Positions 18,759 to 28,357 of a stretch of 64,000 nucleotides of DNA are shown here, in pieces. The translations under genes were made by a program, and so were the position numbers. Positions within the stretch are counted from its first letter, which is position 1. Each line of letters starts with the position of its first letter. The notes below the pieces were generated by a model that did no database searches, had not been told where the DNA came from, and saw nothing but the letters and a program-made list of their open reading frames with translations. This stretch comes from Legionella beliardensis (GTDB lineage Bacteria; Pseudomonadota; Gammaproteobacteria; Legionellales; Legionellaceae), in the NCBI RefSeq assembly GCF_900452395.1, contig NZ_UGNV01000003.1:1-64000 (forward strand). Reading direction: 5' to 3'.

Positions 18759-19002
18759 ACAAGTTGCCATTAGCTCTCTGATGTCACAATAACTTAGGTT
18801 AACGATGATAAAAGCAATGACTGATACCTCTAAAGGATAACGTAATATGTTAGGACAATTTTTTATCATCTTTAATACTCTGAAATTGAACTAGTTTATT
18901 ATGGGCTGGTTAAATTAAATCTGAATATTTTATGCAAATATTGTGTTATTTTTGAATAAATATTATAATTATTTTTCATTTTTAGTATTTTATTGAGAAA
19001 TA

Positions 19003-19704
19003 ATGCCCAAATCTAAAAAACTTAAAAGCCCAGAAGAATTGCTTAGACGTGCTGCAGCTTACGGAAAATTGGATGAAGTTAGAGCATTATTAGGGGAAGC
19101 GACAATGGGCATCAATTTAAACGAGTCTGGATATGTCCATCGATTAAGGCCTTCTCGTTTTTTTCCGTGTGCTAAAATAAATCCCCCATATACAGCATTG
19201 TTACATGCTTTATATAAAGGAAGCCATGCTCGCAATGGGGAGCCTTACATTGATATAGCGTGTTTGTTAATCCATTCGGGCGCAGATGTAACTATTCCTA
19301 TGCTTAAAAATAACCGTACTGCTCTACATTATGCTTTACTATTTGATAATTGCAGTAGCGATAAAATAGAAGCTTTAATTGCTTTACTTTTAGCAAAAGG
19401 AGCTAACAAAGATGCTGAAGCTTTCTTTAACTTCGGAGATACTCTTTATAGTGTCGATAGCTATACACCGCGAGATTTTATAAACGAAAGACCAAACTTA
19501 GAGGCACTTTTTAAGCAAGATGATTTAGACCGTGCTCTTAAAGAGCCTCGGTTGCGTATAAATGAAGAGCGCAAATTAGGAGTTGCAAATGAAGTTCCTT
19601 CATTAAAAGATATAACTACTTTCTTTATTAGAACAAATAAATTAAATATAGCCCAAAAAGAAATACCTCAAGAACTGAAAGAATATATGGCAAATTATCG
19701 ATAA
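19003..19704 (+). CDS. Ankyrin-repeat protein
   Basis: 233 residues with about three ankyrin units: LLRRAAAYGKLDEVRALLGE; IDIACLLIHSGADVTIPM; and NNRTALHYALL...LIALLLAKGANKDAE, each with the TALHYA or LLxxGAN signature. The basic PKSKKLKS start and the lack of a signal peptide fit a cytosolic or translocated protein. Ankyrin repeats bind partner proteins; the partner is unknown. The C-terminal 70 residues are charged and not repeat-like. Probable effector. Confidence 0.75.
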   Translation: MPKSKKLKSPEELLRRAAAYGKLDEVRALLGEATMGINLNESGYVHRLRPSRFFPCAKINPPYTALLHALYKGSHARNGEPYIDIACLLIHSGADVTIPMLKNNRTALHYALLFDNCSSDKIEALIALLLAKGANKDAEAFFNFGDTLYSVDSYTPRDFINERPNLEALFKQDDLDRALKEPRLRINEERKLGVANEVPSLKDITTFFIRTNKLNIAQKEIPQELKEYMANYR

Positions 19705-20067
19705 TCGCTTTGTATTTCGAAAGATTATGGAGCATCTCATCTAAACTTTCAAAATTGATTAGCCTTATAACTTATAATTTGTCCATTAGTGTAGAAAATG
19801 TGTTTTAAATCCTGAGGGTAGGTTATGAATACTTAGCTCAAAAATTTATAGGCTAAAAAACATTAATCTGATTACATTTTAATTCGCTCACAACCACGGC
19901 GTTAAAAGACTTGATTAACTAACCCCAGAAGTTGCATTATTAAGCTGCATGATATACTAAGAACAATTATGGATATTAATTTATCCAAGGATAAATACTA
20001 TTTAAATTAGTATAGGTAAGCGGGGTCTAGACTAAAGCCCCAATATGCAACAAAAAAGGTATAGTTG
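19705..20067. other. Intergenic region, no gene seen
   Basis: About 360 bp with no supported open frame. A GGGG...CCCC pairing near 20020-20042 could form a short hairpin just before the VF530-like gene. Confidence 0.4.
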
Positions 20068-20316
20068 ATGGCCAGAAATTCTAACGATCCACTGCATGGC
20101 ATTACCTTAGAAGCCATCTTAAAGAGTTTGTTAATTTGTTATGGCTGGAAAGGCTTGGCCGAGAGAGTCAAGATTAATTGTTTTTATTCGAACCCCAGCA
20201 TCAATTCAAGCCTTAAATTCCTGCGCAAAACACCATGGGCAAGGATTAAAATTGAAACCCTTTATCTTGATTACTTAAAAAATAAAGATTGCGACAACTC
20301 ATTGTTACTGGAGTAA
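20068..20316 (+). CDS. VF530-like small DNA-binding protein (DUF2132)
   Basis: 82 residues. [21 protein letters not shown], then [20 protein letters not shown] and [15 protein letters not shown], are the conserved blocks of the VF530/DUF2132 family, whose Vibrio fischeri member has a structure suggesting double-stranded DNA binding. ATG at 20068 follows an in-frame TTG. The following S4 gene begins 9 bp later, so the two are probably co-transcribed. Confidence 0.8.
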   Translation: MARNSNDPLHGITLEAILKSLLICYGWKGLAERVKINCFYSNPSINSSLKFLRKTPWARIKIETLYLDYLKNKDCDNSLLLE

Positions 20317-20324
20317 TAAATAAT

Positions 20325-20543
20325 ATGAAAGATGTTTTCATTAATAAAGAACACGTTGAACTCTTTAAAATTCTTAAATTTGAAGGTATCGCCTCCAGTG
20401 GAGCAGAAGCTAAGGATATGATAGCTGCGGGCAATGTATTGGTAAATGGCATAATAGAAAAACAAAAAAGAAAAAAAATGGTTGCGGGCGATACGATTGA
20501 ATTGAATGGTGAGCTCTTTCTACTAAAGTTGGGTGCTAATTAA
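20325..20543 (+). CDS. S4-domain RNA-binding protein (YbcJ-like)
   Basis: 72 residues forming a single S4 fold: VELFKILKFEGIASSGAEAK, DMIAAGNVLVNG, then a basic QKRKKM and GDTIELNG. This is the RNA-binding module of ribosomal protein S4 and the YbcJ/RlbA stand-alone proteins. ATG at 20325 is chosen because GGAG lies 11 nt upstream; a longer frame from an upstream codon would overlap the previous gene. Confidence 0.8.
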   Translation: MKDVFINKEHVELFKILKFEGIASSGAEAKDMIAAGNVLVNGIIEKQKRKKMVAGDTIELNGELFLLKLGAN

Positions 20544-20657
20544 TATTTTTCTATACATAGGTTCTAGGTTGTCAATAAACAAATAAACCTTATTGAAGTG
20601 TATTATGTCGGAACGCATGAAAAGCCCATACTGAAGCTATTGCTATGGTTACCTGGC

Positions 20658-20948
20658 ATGGAGAATATAGTAGGAGTTATTAAGAAATATAAAGTTAAAG
20701 AAGGAAATAAAAATAATTTCTCTATTGATGATGTTTTTGGCGAACTTATTGATGAGCATGGTGAGCCTGGGCTTTTGCTAAAAGGGTTAAGGCATCGAGA
20801 GGGCTTAAGTCAAATTAAATTTGCTAAATTACTAAATATTTCCCAAACTAATTTATCTGCTATGGAAAATGGTAGACGTGCTATTGGTAAAGAATTTGCT
20901 AAACGAATAGGTGAGCAATTTAATATGGATTACCGAAGTTTTTTATAA
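20658..20948 (+). CDS. XRE-family transcription regulator, possible orphan antitoxin
   Basis: 96 residues. The C-terminal half carries an XRE helix-turn-helix: GLSQIKFAKLLNISQTNLSA with MENGRRAIGKEFAKRI after it. The N-terminal part (VFGELIDEHGEPGLLLKGLR) resembles antitoxins paired with RelE-like toxins, but no toxin frame lies beside it. ATG at 20658 is one candidate; the frame extends upstream to a GTG at 20598. Confidence 0.7.
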   Translation: MENIVGVIKKYKVKEGNKNNFSIDDVFGELIDEHGEPGLLLKGLRHREGLSQIKFAKLLNISQTNLSAMENGRRAIGKEFAKRIGEQFNMDYRSFL

Positions 20949-21009
20949 TTTTACAAGAAAGTGCTAGTAAGAAATTGCTTTGATAAGATTTTCGTATGAC
21001 TCATAACTC

Positions 21010-21043
21010 AATAAGTCTAATGACTGGGCTAAGTAGACTTATT
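21010..21043. repeat. Intergenic hairpin, TAAGTCTR family
   Basis: Perfect 10-bp stem (AATAAGTCTA and TAGACTTATT) with a 14-base loop ending in GGGCTAAG. One of five similar palindromes between genes at 21-32 kb. It lies 62 bp after the XRE gene. No T run follows, so it is not a classical terminator. The rest of the 20949-21338 gap shows no gene. Confidence 0.6.
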
Positions 21044-21338
21044 GTTAGAATAGCTTCAAGAAAATATATTTTTAGCAACACTAATAAGTGTCCCAAAAAT
21101 GCATATTACTTGTTTATTAAAAATAATTAAAGCAACCTGAACTTTTACTATTCAGATAAATTTGGAAAACTAAAGAAGACCTCGAATCAATGACAATTGA
21201 TGATTTTTGGGAAGCGGGTGTTTCAAGCGCAATATATGATAGGGATTTGTAATAAAAACGCTCCTTGGGATATGCGACTCCCAACGATAAAGGATAAAAT
21301 TTGCTTTTTAGCCAAAAGAATTTGATTGGGACTACTAA

Positions 21339-21818
21339 ATGAAAAATGTAATAAATTACTTAAAACAGAATCATTTGATACTTTCTACTGCAGAATCCTG
21401 TACTGCAGGGCAAGTGTTAGCGATTTTAGCAAATTTTGAAGGCTGTGGTGAATGCATTGATGTAGGCTACGTTGTCTATTCAGAATCAGCAAAAAAAGAT
21501 ATTTTAAAGGTTAAGCAAAATACCATTGAGCGATATACGTTAACAAGTGAACAAGTTGCCCGAGAGATGGCATGTGGCGCTTTTTATAAGAGTAGGGCTA
21601 ATGTGGTGCTCGCTACTACAGGCTTAACTGGGGAGAAGCCAATGGATGGTATAAAGCCTGGCACTATATGCTTTGCCTGGGGGTTTAAAGGGCCTAAAAC
21701 AAACGATATTATACTCTTTAGTGAGACTAAAATTTTTGAAGGCGAGCGTGCTAAGATTCAAACATTAGCAGCAGAACATGCTTTACTTGCCATACCGTCA
21801 TTGCATAAAACTGTGTAG
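21339..21818 (+). CDS. pncC: Nicotinamide-nucleotide amidohydrolase (CinA C-terminal family)
   Basis: Converts nicotinamide mononucleotide (NMN) to nicotinate mononucleotide plus ammonia, recycling NMN into NAD synthesis. 159 residues, the usual length for the stand-alone enzyme. ILSTAESCTAGQVL carries the active-site Ser/Cys segment, VGYVVYSESAKKDIL the conserved Tyr and Lys, and ATTGLTGEKP...KPGTICFAW the substrate loop. NAD synthase follows 11 bp downstream, so the pair forms an operon for the deamido route. Confidence 0.85.
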   Translation: MKNVINYLKQNHLILSTAESCTAGQVLAILANFEGCGECIDVGYVVYSESAKKDILKVKQNTIERYTLTSEQVAREMACGAFYKSRANVVLATTGLTGEKPMDGIKPGTICFAWGFKGPKTNDIILFSETKIFEGERAKIQTLAAEHALLAIPSLHKTV

Positions 21819-21829
21819 AGGTAAAACCC

Positions 21830-22663
21830 ATGCAAAGTGAACAAATTAATTATGAAGAACAAAAGCTTATTATACAGAAACTTAACGTGAGCAGTCAGTT
21901 TGAGGCGGAACAAGAAACTCAAAAGCGGGTTGAATTTATCAAAACACAGATCTTATTAACTAAGCGCTCAACACTGGTATTAGGTATCAGTGGTGGTATT
22001 GATTCGACGGTTGCTGGGCGCTTAGCACAGCTTGCTGTAGAAAGTTTACGCCAGCAAGGAGAAAACGCACAATTTATTGCAATGCGCCTACCTTATGGCA
22101 TTCAAAAGGACGAAGCAGATGCCCAGCAAGCGATAGAGTTTATTAACCCAGATACTATTTATACTGTGAATATCAAGCCTGCCTGTGACGCAATGTTAGC
22201 TAGCTTACTATCTAGTGGTATTCATTTTCGCGATGAAGCACAACAAGACTTTGTTATGGGTAATATTAAAGCGCGGCAACGAATGATTAGCCAATATGCA
22301 GTAGCTGGCGCCACGGATGGTTTAGTCATTGGCACAGACCAAGCTGCTGAAGCACTGATGGGATTTTTTACTAAATACGGTGATGGTGCATGTGATATAG
22401 CCCCATTAGAAGGTTTAACTAAACGACGTGTGCGTAAAATTGCTATGTATCTTAACGCACCTAATTATTTGACTAATAAAGTCCCAACTGCTGATCTTGA
22501 GGATTTATCGCCGCTTAAACCTGATGAAGTAGCGTTTGGTATTTCCTATAATGACATCGATGATTTTTTAGAAGGTAAAATCGTTCCTGAATCAGTTTAT
22601 AAAATTATTTATGCTGCTTTTAAGGCAACAACGCATAAACGTAACCTTCCAGTAACGCCCTAA
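21830..22663 (+). CDS. nadE: Ammonia-dependent NAD(+) synthase
   Basis: Adenylates and amidates nicotinate adenine dinucleotide to NAD with ATP and ammonia. 277 residues, as for E. coli NadE. LVLGISGGIDSTVAGRLAQL contains the PP-loop SGGIDS (54-59); GNIKARQRM, GTDQAAEALMGFFTKYGDG and PLEGLTKRRVR are conserved NadE blocks. No glutaminase domain, so free ammonia is used; PncC just upstream releases ammonia and makes a precursor of the substrate. Confidence 0.93.
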   Translation: MQSEQINYEEQKLIIQKLNVSSQFEAEQETQKRVEFIKTQILLTKRSTLVLGISGGIDSTVAGRLAQLAVESLRQQGENAQFIAMRLPYGIQKDEADAQQAIEFINPDTIYTVNIKPACDAMLASLLSSGIHFRDEAQQDFVMGNIKARQRMISQYAVAGATDGLVIGTDQAAEALMGFFTKYGDGACDIAPLEGLTKRRVRKIAMYLNAPNYLTNKVPTADLEDLSPLKPDEVAFGISYNDIDDFLEGKIVPESVYKIIYAAFKATTHKRNLPVTP

Positions 22664-22776
22664 GCTTAGCTAACAAGCTAGGCTATTCTAAAAAACAATT
22701 TGTAAGGCTTTGTTTGCAGGATTTATTGGATAGAGAACATCTGGGATTAACGGTTGAAATTGAAGGTGCCGCTTAA
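22664..22776 (+). pseudogene. C-terminal fragment of an XRE antitoxin
   Basis: Directly after the nadE stop, the frame reads NKLGYSKKQFVRLCLQDLL then a polar end VEIEGAA and a stop. This matches the end of the intact antitoxin at 56187-56486 (KLGYSDKQFVRLALQDSL...VEISAA). The DNA-binding half is missing. A second relic of the same family lies at 61679-61747. Confidence 0.65.
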
Positions 22777-22860
22777 TCAATTAAAAATTTTTTAAGTAAA
22801 TAGATGATGAAGACAGAGCAGTTACATTAGCTAGTTGAATCCGGGTAAGCTATAAAGATG

Positions 22861-22892
22861 TTAAGTCTGCTTAATTTTATTACCAGACTTAA
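22861..22892. repeat. Intergenic hairpin, TAAGTCTG family
   Basis: Perfect 9-bp stem TTAAGTCTG and CAGACTTAA with a loop of about 14 AT-rich bases. Same family as the palindromes at 21010, 29470, 31228 and 32221. Confidence 0.6.
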
Positions 22893-23465
22893 TAGTTAGA
22901 ATTTTTAATGGTCAAGAAATGGTCGCAAATACTAGCTTTGGGCATTAGATTAAAAATGAAGTGTTCAGCATGTGCTTTCTTTAATGAGTAAATTTCGAAA
23001 TATCTTTACTACCTCTGTACAAAGATTCTCAACTTTAGCATTTGTTCAAACGCAGCAAATTTGAGATAAGAATATTATTGCTCCTAACTTAAAGTCGAAG
23101 GAGCACCCTTCAAAATACAAATTAACTTATTCTTGCTTTACTTGTTTAATTATACACCGTAAACAACCAGATTAACTAAAGCAATGTTTAACCACTCATC
23201 AGGCACTTTAATTTATCTCTTACATAGATGTCTTAACCTACATAATACAACATTTTTGAGGGAACCATTCATCAGCGCCAGCCAATTGTTTCAAGATTTT
23301 CTTGCACTAAAACCATTATTATTGATTGATACATATACATATTTTATAATATTCGCGCCTTAAAAGCATGGTATTTAACGCTCGCTTATAGGGCTTTTTG
23401 GATAATTTCAGACATGTTCTTTTTTAAATTAATGTGCTAAGAAAGAAATTTTTAATGAGGTTAAA
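22893..23465. other. Long intergenic region, no supported gene
   Basis: About 570 bp. It contains a 26-codon frame near 22986 and short pairings around 23080-23115 (GCTCC with GGAGC, GAAGG with CCTTC), none convincing. Probably decayed sequence plus the promoter of the next gene. Confidence 0.4.
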
Positions 23466-24329
23466 GTGATAAGCAAAAAAGTAGTAACATCGCCTTTAAA
23501 GTGGGTAAAAGAGGAGGATTTTAGAGATCGACCGAGTCAAATTTTTATTAACCTAAAAAATGGTTTTAAAATCCAAAGACAAGCAGTATATATAAATAGT
23601 TTAGTCAAATACCGGCAAGAAATTTATGTTCAAGCGTACGAAGGAACTGATGAACTATGTATAACTTTTATTGTTAATGATACTAAAATGACTCGGGAAT
23701 TAAAAAAAGAATGCGAAGCTTTAAGTCTAGATATTCGAATTGAGGATGGAGGTTATACTCAAGATATTTTTTTTAACTCGTCTGACAAACATATTCTGAC
23801 ATCGTTTATACTTGCAATTGATAAGGTCAATCCTCTTGTGGAAATAAAAGAAGAAATTTTACAAATAGTTAATTTTGAATTGATTTTCCCTACACCGCCA
23901 AAGCTAAAAGATATAACTGCTAGTTATGTGATGAAAAATAAGATAACCTTTTTTAGAGAACTTATCGAAGCACCAGAATCTATCTTGCAACAATACCCAG
24001 CATTGGACACTAATCCTAAAAATATATTTTTATTGAATATGCGTACAATAGTAAAGGATTTTCGTGACTTATTTTGCAAAGATAATGATGAAGAAGGGCT
24101 TGATTTTTTAAAGAAAATAGAAATAGCACTAAAAGATGAAAACCCTTGTATAGCAGTGGAAACAGTTATTCAAGGTATAACTGAAAAACACAGGGTGTTT
24201 ATATATGGTCTGAAAACAAATGTGATTGGCGCCTTAGCACAATATAATGAAGACAATAAGCGTTTAAATGACATTATTTCTGAAGATAGTGAAGTGGTAG
24301 ATCAGACAAACTCTTTTACTAGACTATAA
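23466..24329 (+). CDS. Hypothetical cytosolic protein
   Basis: 287 residues, family not recognised. GTG start with GAGG 6 nt before it. The first 130 residues are alpha/beta (QIFINLKNGF, LCITFIVNDTKM, LDIRIEDGGY); the rest is mostly helical and acidic, ending in DIISEDSEVVDQTNSF. No signal peptide, membrane segment or catalytic motif. The acidic tail is of the kind seen in translocated proteins, but this is weak evidence. Confidence 0.6.
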   Translation: MISKKVVTSPLKWVKEEDFRDRPSQIFINLKNGFKIQRQAVYINSLVKYRQEIYVQAYEGTDELCITFIVNDTKMTRELKKECEALSLDIRIEDGGYTQDIFFNSSDKHILTSFILAIDKVNPLVEIKEEILQIVNFELIFPTPPKLKDITASYVMKNKITFFRELIEAPESILQQYPALDTNPKNIFLLNMRTIVKDFRDLFCKDNDEEGLDFLKKIEIALKDENPCIAVETVIQGITEKHRVFIYGLKTNVIGALAQYNEDNKRLNDIISEDSEVVDQTNSFTRL

Positions 24330-24608
24330 AAGGAAGAACCTAGAAAAGATACATTTAACCTAGTTCATCCTATTCGTTAAACTTTCATTAAAGACAAATA
24401 ATATTATTCCTAAGCGCCAAGAGACGTTTTAGAAGATAAGTTATTCGCTAATAAATACTGAAATTTTGCTAAGTGAATAATATTCCATGCCATTGGCCTC
24501 ACCTTCTCTAAAAGGAATGTCTCAAAAACACAAGAGATAGTATTACAGAAAATTGGAATGCACTGCTTTAGCTCTTTATAATAATGTTTTTATTTTTTGG
24601 TAAAGATT

Positions 24609-25031
24609 ATGTTTAATGACATTTTTATTGATGAGACAGAAAATTTAGCAATTAACTCTGTAATAAAAAAGGGGATAATGGACTATAATGCCCCATTTTT
24701 TGGTTCGAACCCTTCACGACCTTTCACCATTTATATTAAAGATCCTAAATCAGAGGTTATTGCAGGTCTAGAAGGGTTTTACAAAGGAAAATATGTACGT
24801 GTTAATTTATTTTGGGTTCACGAAGAATTTCGTCAGCAAGGGTTAGGTAAAAAATTGATTTTGAAACTCGAAGAATTCAGTAAAAAAAAGGGATGTTGCT
24901 ATATTCAACTGGATACCTTTGACTTTCAAGCGCGACCTTTTTATGAAAAATTAGGATTTGAATGTATTGGTACTATATCTAGATGGGTTGAAGATAGAGA
25001 TTGTCACTTCATGAGAAGAACCATACCTTAA
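24609..25031 (+). CDS. GNAT-family N-acetyltransferase
   Basis: 140 residues. VNLFWVHEEFRQQGLGKKLI is motif A (Arg-Gln-Gln-Gly-Leu-Gly), and YIQLDTFDFQARPFYEKLGF is motif B with the C-terminal Phe-Tyr-Glu-Lys-Leu-Gly-Phe that closes the GNAT fold. ATG at 24609 is chosen over an upstream TTG. It acetylates an unknown small molecule or protein. Confidence 0.85.
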   Translation: MFNDIFIDETENLAINSVIKKGIMDYNAPFFGSNPSRPFTIYIKDPKSEVIAGLEGFYKGKYVRVNLFWVHEEFRQQGLGKKLILKLEEFSKKKGCCYIQLDTFDFQARPFYEKLGFECIGTISRWVEDRDCHFMRRTIP

Positions 25032-25234
25032 TTGATAGGCGCTCTGATTAATGAATCCATCTATATTTATAATAGCAAAAAAAAATATCCAATGTCGGTA
25101 ATTTAATTTGGCCGTTTATAAGAAAAAAACAATAGAATGGCTAGATGTCCCAAAAACACATGCTTTAAGACTTTCAATATCATTGAGCTAGTTAAGCTTG
25201 TTTTTTGTATAATAAACAAAAATTTTTTCATTTA

Positions 25235-26262
25235 ATGAAACATATGGCTTTTCCAGAATGGAACTTCAATAATTTAATTAATTCTATACAGGCAACCCAT
25301 ATAGAGTTATCTGCTCAAGCAAGCAAAGCCGTTAATCATTGCCTTACTGCTAGAAATTGGTTAATTGGTTATTATATTTCCGAGTATGAGCTTAAAGGAG
25401 AGGACAGGGTAGGGGGCAGGTTATGGTAAAAAATTACTGCCAAGGCTGGCGCATTAATTAGAGAAGCTGCAAGTTAGCAATTGTAATAAGCGCCAACTCT
25501 ATGATTATGTAAAATTTTATCGCTGCTATTCGCAAATCGCGCCGACACTGTCGGCACAATTTAATACTCTTCCTGCCTCTCCGATTAATCAAGCTGAAAT
25601 AAAAATGCCGACAGCGTCGGCACAATTTGAGCTTCCACCAGAGACCCTCTTTAATAGTTTATCTTATAGCCTGTACTTTGAGAGAATAGGTCTTTCCAAT
25701 AATAAAAAAAATTATTTGAATTAGCGCACACCTTTGAATTAAATAAAGAAAATAACCTAACGGTTCGTGATCCTTATATTTTTGAATTCCTTGGTTTAAC
25801 CTCCCAAGAGGTTATGAGTGAATCTCATTTAGAGGCACAATTAATAGAGAAAATAGAGCATTTTTTACTTGAATTAGGCCATGGTTTCTGCTTTGAAGCA
25901 CGGCAGAAAAGAATTTTAATTGGCGGTGAACATTTTTTGTTGATTTAGTTTTTTATAATCGCTTACTGAAATGTCATGTTCTAGTTGAGTTAAAACTTGA
26001 AAAGTTTACTCACGAAAATATAGGCCAATTAAATACGTATGTTAGTTGGTACAAACAAAATATGATGAGTGAAGGCGATAACCCACCCGTTAGAATTTTA
26101 CTATGTACCGATAAGAATCATGCGTTAGCGGAGTATTATGCGCTAGCAGGCATGGATAATCGGTTATTTGTTTCTAAGTACTTATTAGGGCTTCCTAAAA
26201 AAGAAGAAATACAAAAATTTATTGAAAAGCAAATTCCTGAAGTAAATGGAAGTAAAGAGTAA
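25235..26262 (+). pseudogene. Broken DUF1016 (YhcG-like) PD-(D/E)XK nuclease
   Basis: The N-terminal part NSIQATHIELSAQASKAVNHCL and WLIGYYISEYE is the DUF1016 N-terminal domain. The C-terminal part, in other frames, has DPYIFEFLGL, then the nuclease core FFVDLVFYNRLLKCHVLVELK with Asp and Glu-x-Lys, and PPVRILLCTDKNHALAEYYAL. Stops and frameshifts near 25429, 25720 and 25945 separate the pieces. Family members are implicated in DNA metabolism and defence; this copy is dead. Two copies of a 15-bp palindrome (GCCGACA..GTCGGC) followed by ACAATTT lie inside it at 25541 and 25607. Confidence 0.8.
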
Positions 26263-26414
26263 GCAAATTTAAGCTTATTAAACCATCTATAAAAAGCTAT
26301 TAAAGTCGATAATTATTTATCTTGGCATTTTTTAAATGTCCCAAAACCCATAATATTGATCGAGAGCTTATTATCTTAGTATGATTAATACTATTAAATC
26401 GTACTCATGTTGAA

Positions 26415-27402
26415 ATGACAAATCATTTGGATATTATTAACTGGGCAACAGATTATTTAACTTTTAAAGGTTACTTTTTGATAAAGCAACCTGAGATAAT
26501 TCAAGAAACTCCTTGGTCTAATGTTATTTGCTTAACTACTTCACATGGCGACGTGTATTTAAAACAACCAGCGAAATTACTAGCTAATGAGGCTAGCATT
26601 ATTGAACTTCTGGCCAATCAATGTAAAGCAAGTGTGCCTAACATTATTGCCAACAATTCTGATTTACATTGTTTTCTCATGGAAGATGCTGGGCTGACCT
26701 TGCGCAACTATATAAACGAAGAATGTAAAACGGAATTATTATGTAAAGCAATTAAGCACTTCACTGCATTTCAACGTTCAACTGAAGACAACATTAAATC
26801 GTTGTTCAGACTCAATGTTCCAGATTGGCGATTAAAGCAGATACCTCATTTATATAGAAAAATAATCAATGATAAAAAATTTTTAAAAGCTGATGGTATG
26901 GAAGATAAGGAACTAGATAAATTAAATTATTTGAGTCCGCTTATAACAGAACAGGTATATGAGTTATCTCAATATGGTATCTGTGAAGCAGTAGTCCAGC
27001 CTGATTTCAACACGAATAATATTTTAATTAATCCTGAAACACAGCAATTTACAATGATTGACGTAGGAGAGCTAGCTATTTCACATCCCTTTTTTTCTTT
27101 ACATAATTTTTTATATCAAGCCACTATACATCATAGTGTAAAAGAGCAAGATTATGTATGGAATGAAATGTTAAATGCCTGTATTGAAAGTTGGCTAAAT
27201 TTGGGGCCAAAAGATAAATTATTGCAAGGATATGAGCTCTCCAGAAAATTATGGCCTATATATGCTGCTTGTGCTACTTATCACTTTATGCATTGTTGTT
27301 GATATTCAGGCTTTAAATTCTTGGTATGCCAATAAACCTAATCTTTTAGCTCGTAACTTTAGAGATTACCTTGCTTCAATGCATAGTTCCAAATTCCTAT
27401 AA
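26415..27402 (+). pseudogene. Aminoglycoside phosphotransferase-like kinase, 3' frameshift
   Basis: The fold of APH/choline kinases is recognisable: GDVYLKQPAKLLANEASII (the ATP-site Lys and Glu), VVQPDFNTNNILIN (a variant of the catalytic HGDxxxxN loop with Gln-Pro-Asp) and TMIDVGE (the metal-binding Asp). The first frame ends at 27302 after CATYHFMHCC, but the +1 frame continues DIQALNSWYANKPNLLA to a stop at 27402, so one base was gained or lost near 27296. Whether the 295-residue product works is unclear. The HGD-to-QPD change would be unusual for an active kinase. Confidence 0.65.
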
Positions 27403-27467
27403 TCTTACTAAGTTGAACTAATGAAGAAAAATAGTTCCAAAACCCCGTGTTAGCAGAATTAATTAGG

Positions 27468-27764
27468 TTAGTTATTAAGCGCTTTCATTACAGCAGCAGG
27501 ATCTTTAGCAATTACTGTCAAGTATGCGCGAGCTGGACCTTCAGGATGACGCTCACCGCGTTCCCATTTCTCCAATGTACGTATGCTAAAACCAAATGTA
27601 TCTGCAAACTCTTGCCGGGTCATATGCAAATTATCTCGAATTAAAACTACATTGACTCCGTCAGGAATTTTTACAACATGGCCTCTGGCTTTAGATTGAT
27701 CGCCTTTAGCATATTCTAAGGCCTCAGTCGCTCCCTGAAGTATGCTTTTACCTAGATCAGACAT
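27468..27764 (-). CDS. HigA-2/YgjM-type antitoxin
   Basis: 99-residue antitoxin. GATEALEYAKGDQSKARGH is the N-terminal toxin-binding part. VVLIRDNLHMTRQEFADTF and FSIRTLEKWERGERHPEGPA form the helix-turn-helix typical of HigA-2-like antitoxins, which bind their own promoter. ATG at 27764 corresponds to MSDLGK, the family start. The toxin gene lies upstream on the same strand but is frameshifted, so this antitoxin may now be an orphan. A decayed copy is at 48092-48340. Confidence 0.85.
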   Translation of the reverse strand: MSDLGKSILQGATEALEYAKGDQSKARGHVVKIPDGVNVVLIRDNLHMTRQEFADTFGFSIRTLEKWERGERHPEGPARAYLTVIAKDPAAVMKALNN

Positions 27765-27792
27765 TATTATCACCTCTGTAAAAATCGACAAG

Positions 27793-28121
27793 TTATTTGA
27801 CAACTGTCTTTAATTCATTCCGCTCACCTTGAGAAATATTTTCCCGTGTAGACTTTGAATATACAGTAAATAAAAAAAGCGGCATATTATCGCTATAGTA
27901 AAAATAAATTACTACTCGTAAGCCACTACTTTTACCTTTGGTTGGATCGGTAGCCCATCCTACTTTTCTTAGCCCCCGGTACCTGTTATTAAATCATCCG
28001 AGCAGGGATTAGCTAGAATGTAATTTATAAATTCACGTCGATTTTCATCAGACATAAATTTTTCAGCCTGCTTAATAAACTCGGCTGTTTCTACAATAGT
28101 TATTAATTTATTAGTATTCAT
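27793..28121 (-). pseudogene. RelE/HigB-2-type toxin, frameshifted
   Basis: Joined frames read TAEFIKQAEKFMSDENRREF, then LANPCSDDLITGTGG, then RKVGWATDPTKGKSSGLRVV, IYFYYSDNMPLFLFTVY and a C-terminal QGERNELKTVV. This is the RelE/StbE-like fold of HigB-2 toxins. The break is around 27975 in a C-rich stretch (AGCCCCCGG), where one base has been gained or lost. The toxin is probably inactive, leaving the antitoxin at 27468. Confidence 0.75.
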
Positions 28122-28132
28122 TAGATAATTTT

Positions 28133-28169
28133 AACCCCAACGGGGCTTAATTTCAACCCCATTGGGGCT
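28133..28169. promoter_or_regulatory. Tandem palindromic operators upstream of the HigB-2-like module
   Basis: Two copies of AACCCCnnnGGGGCT start exactly 22 bp apart (28133 and 28155), two helical turns. They lie just upstream of the minus-strand toxin start at 28121. Each is itself a palindrome, a good fit for cooperative binding of two antitoxin dimers on one DNA face. Confidence 0.6.
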
Positions 28170-28357
28170 GTATTTTAAATATTCTTGATAATCTCCCAAA
28201 AATCCATGATCATAAATATCAAAGTATTCAAAAAATTAAGCATATTCAACCAAGCAAAAAAAATTAAGTATTTATGAAAAATAATCTTAATGGACAATTT
28301 TAATTCTTAATATTTCTAGTATTATGATATAAATTCACTACTCAGTCTTAGGTACTA

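Noticed and set aside
24700-24716. GGTTCGAACC resembling a tRNA T-loop
   Set aside because: It lies inside the acetyltransferase reading frame with no acceptor or anticodon stems around it.
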